Under the pieces are notes generated by a model, which saw nothing but the letters and a program-made list of their open reading frames with translations, had not been told where the DNA came from and did not search any database. From NCBI GenBank assembly GCA_021827885.1, contig JAKAUD010000071.1, positions 1 to 6,912 of the forward strand: a stretch of DNA of 6,912 bases. The letters run 5' to 3'. This document shows positions 6,702 through 6,912 of this stretch, piece by piece (position 1 is the stretch's first letter; each line of letters begins with the position of its first letter). The stretch comes from Thermoplasmata archaeon. GTDB taxonomy: Archaea; Thermoplasmatota; Thermoplasmata; Thermoplasmatales; Thermoplasmataceae. Both the position numbers and the translations under genes were made by a program.

Positions 6702-6912
6702 TCAGTATGTATTTGCGATATACCAGGCCACAGCAGAGAGTATGACTGGACATGCTATCCACTCTGGATTCCTCGATATCCTTCTACCGAATCCCCGGAG
6801 TATCCAGTAGAAGTAGGCAGTGGAGGTGAGTATTGCCATGGAGGGTGTGTATTTCAAATTCATGTAGAGGAAGGGGATGATGGTTGGGTATAGGAGATAT
6901 GAAATAACGGTA
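6702..6912 (-). CDS. Polytopic membrane protein, C-terminal part (5' end outside window)
   Basis: A minus-strand frame is open from the right edge (first whole codon ends at 6911) to a TGA at 6702-6704, giving 69 residues without a start. It is strongly hydrophobic, with three likely membrane segments: residues about 1-19, about 24-40 and about 51-68, with a basic loop, GFGRRISRNPE (40-50), between the last two. The pattern, aromatic-rich helices and one short charged loop, is that of a real multi-span membrane protein rather than a chance frame. An internal ATG at 6861-6863 could be a start, but the upstream codons already encode a membrane segment, so the gene most likely continues beyond the window. 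I cannot assign a family. Another minus-strand frame at 6568-6762 overlaps this gene in a different phase and looks spurious. Confidence 0.65.
   Translation of the reverse strand, partial: TVISYLLYPTIIPFLYMNLKYTPSMAILTSTAYFYWILRGFGRRISRNPEWIACPVILSAVAWYIANTY

Noticed and set aside
6568..6762. Minus-strand 64-residue frame as a gene
   Set aside because: It overlaps the end of the hydrophobic partial membrane protein in another phase, has no family-like features and would run through the interlocked inverted repeats.
5941..6820. Direct repeat AAGTAGGCAG at 5941-5950 and 6811-6820 as element ends
   Set aside because: Ten-base matches are expected by chance in a window this long; the flanks are unrelated and no transposase lies between the copies.

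Overview
The window looks archaeal and has an AT-rich chromosomal composition. Starts lack convincing Shine-Dalgarno sequences. One gene (6145-6492, minus) has a TATA-like box centred 29 nt before its ATG, as in leaderless archaeal transcripts, and a U-rich stretch follows its stop. Arginine is mostly AGA/AGG, ATA (Ile) is common, and a small zinc-ribbon protein of an archaeal type is present. I cannot name the organism; a thermophilic or acidophilic archaeon is a guess from style only.

Positions 1-5121 hold a compact three-gene DNA-processing cassette. A DNA methyltransferase of the N4-cytosine/N6-adenine type is on the plus strand (34-1062). Facing it on the minus strand are two tightly spaced genes: a 903-residue SF1 helicase with a C-terminal RecB/Cas4-like nuclease and a four-cysteine Fe-S signature (5121-2410), and, 5 nt later, a 452-residue protein with a PD-(D/E)XK-like nuclease core (2404-1046). 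The methyltransferase and nuclease genes converge and overlap by 17 nt at their 3' ends. I read this as a probable restriction-modification or defence locus: the methyltransferase would mark self DNA, the nuclease would cut unmarked DNA, and the helicase-nuclease would unwind and degrade the ends. That job description is inference; the domain calls are visible in the sequence.

Positions 5122-5340 are a divergent intergenic region with a candidate promoter for the helicase operon and a 14-bp inverted repeat. A 64-residue zinc-ribbon protein follows (5341-5535, plus). Positions 5536-6144 contain no gene I can support.

The right end (6145-6912) holds two minus-strand membrane proteins: a 115-residue protein with two membrane segments, a loop rich in N-glycosylation sequons and a glycine-zipper helix, and the C-terminal 69 residues of a polytopic membrane protein cut by the window edge. 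Between them lie two interlocked inverted repeats. Nothing links this end functionally to the cassette.
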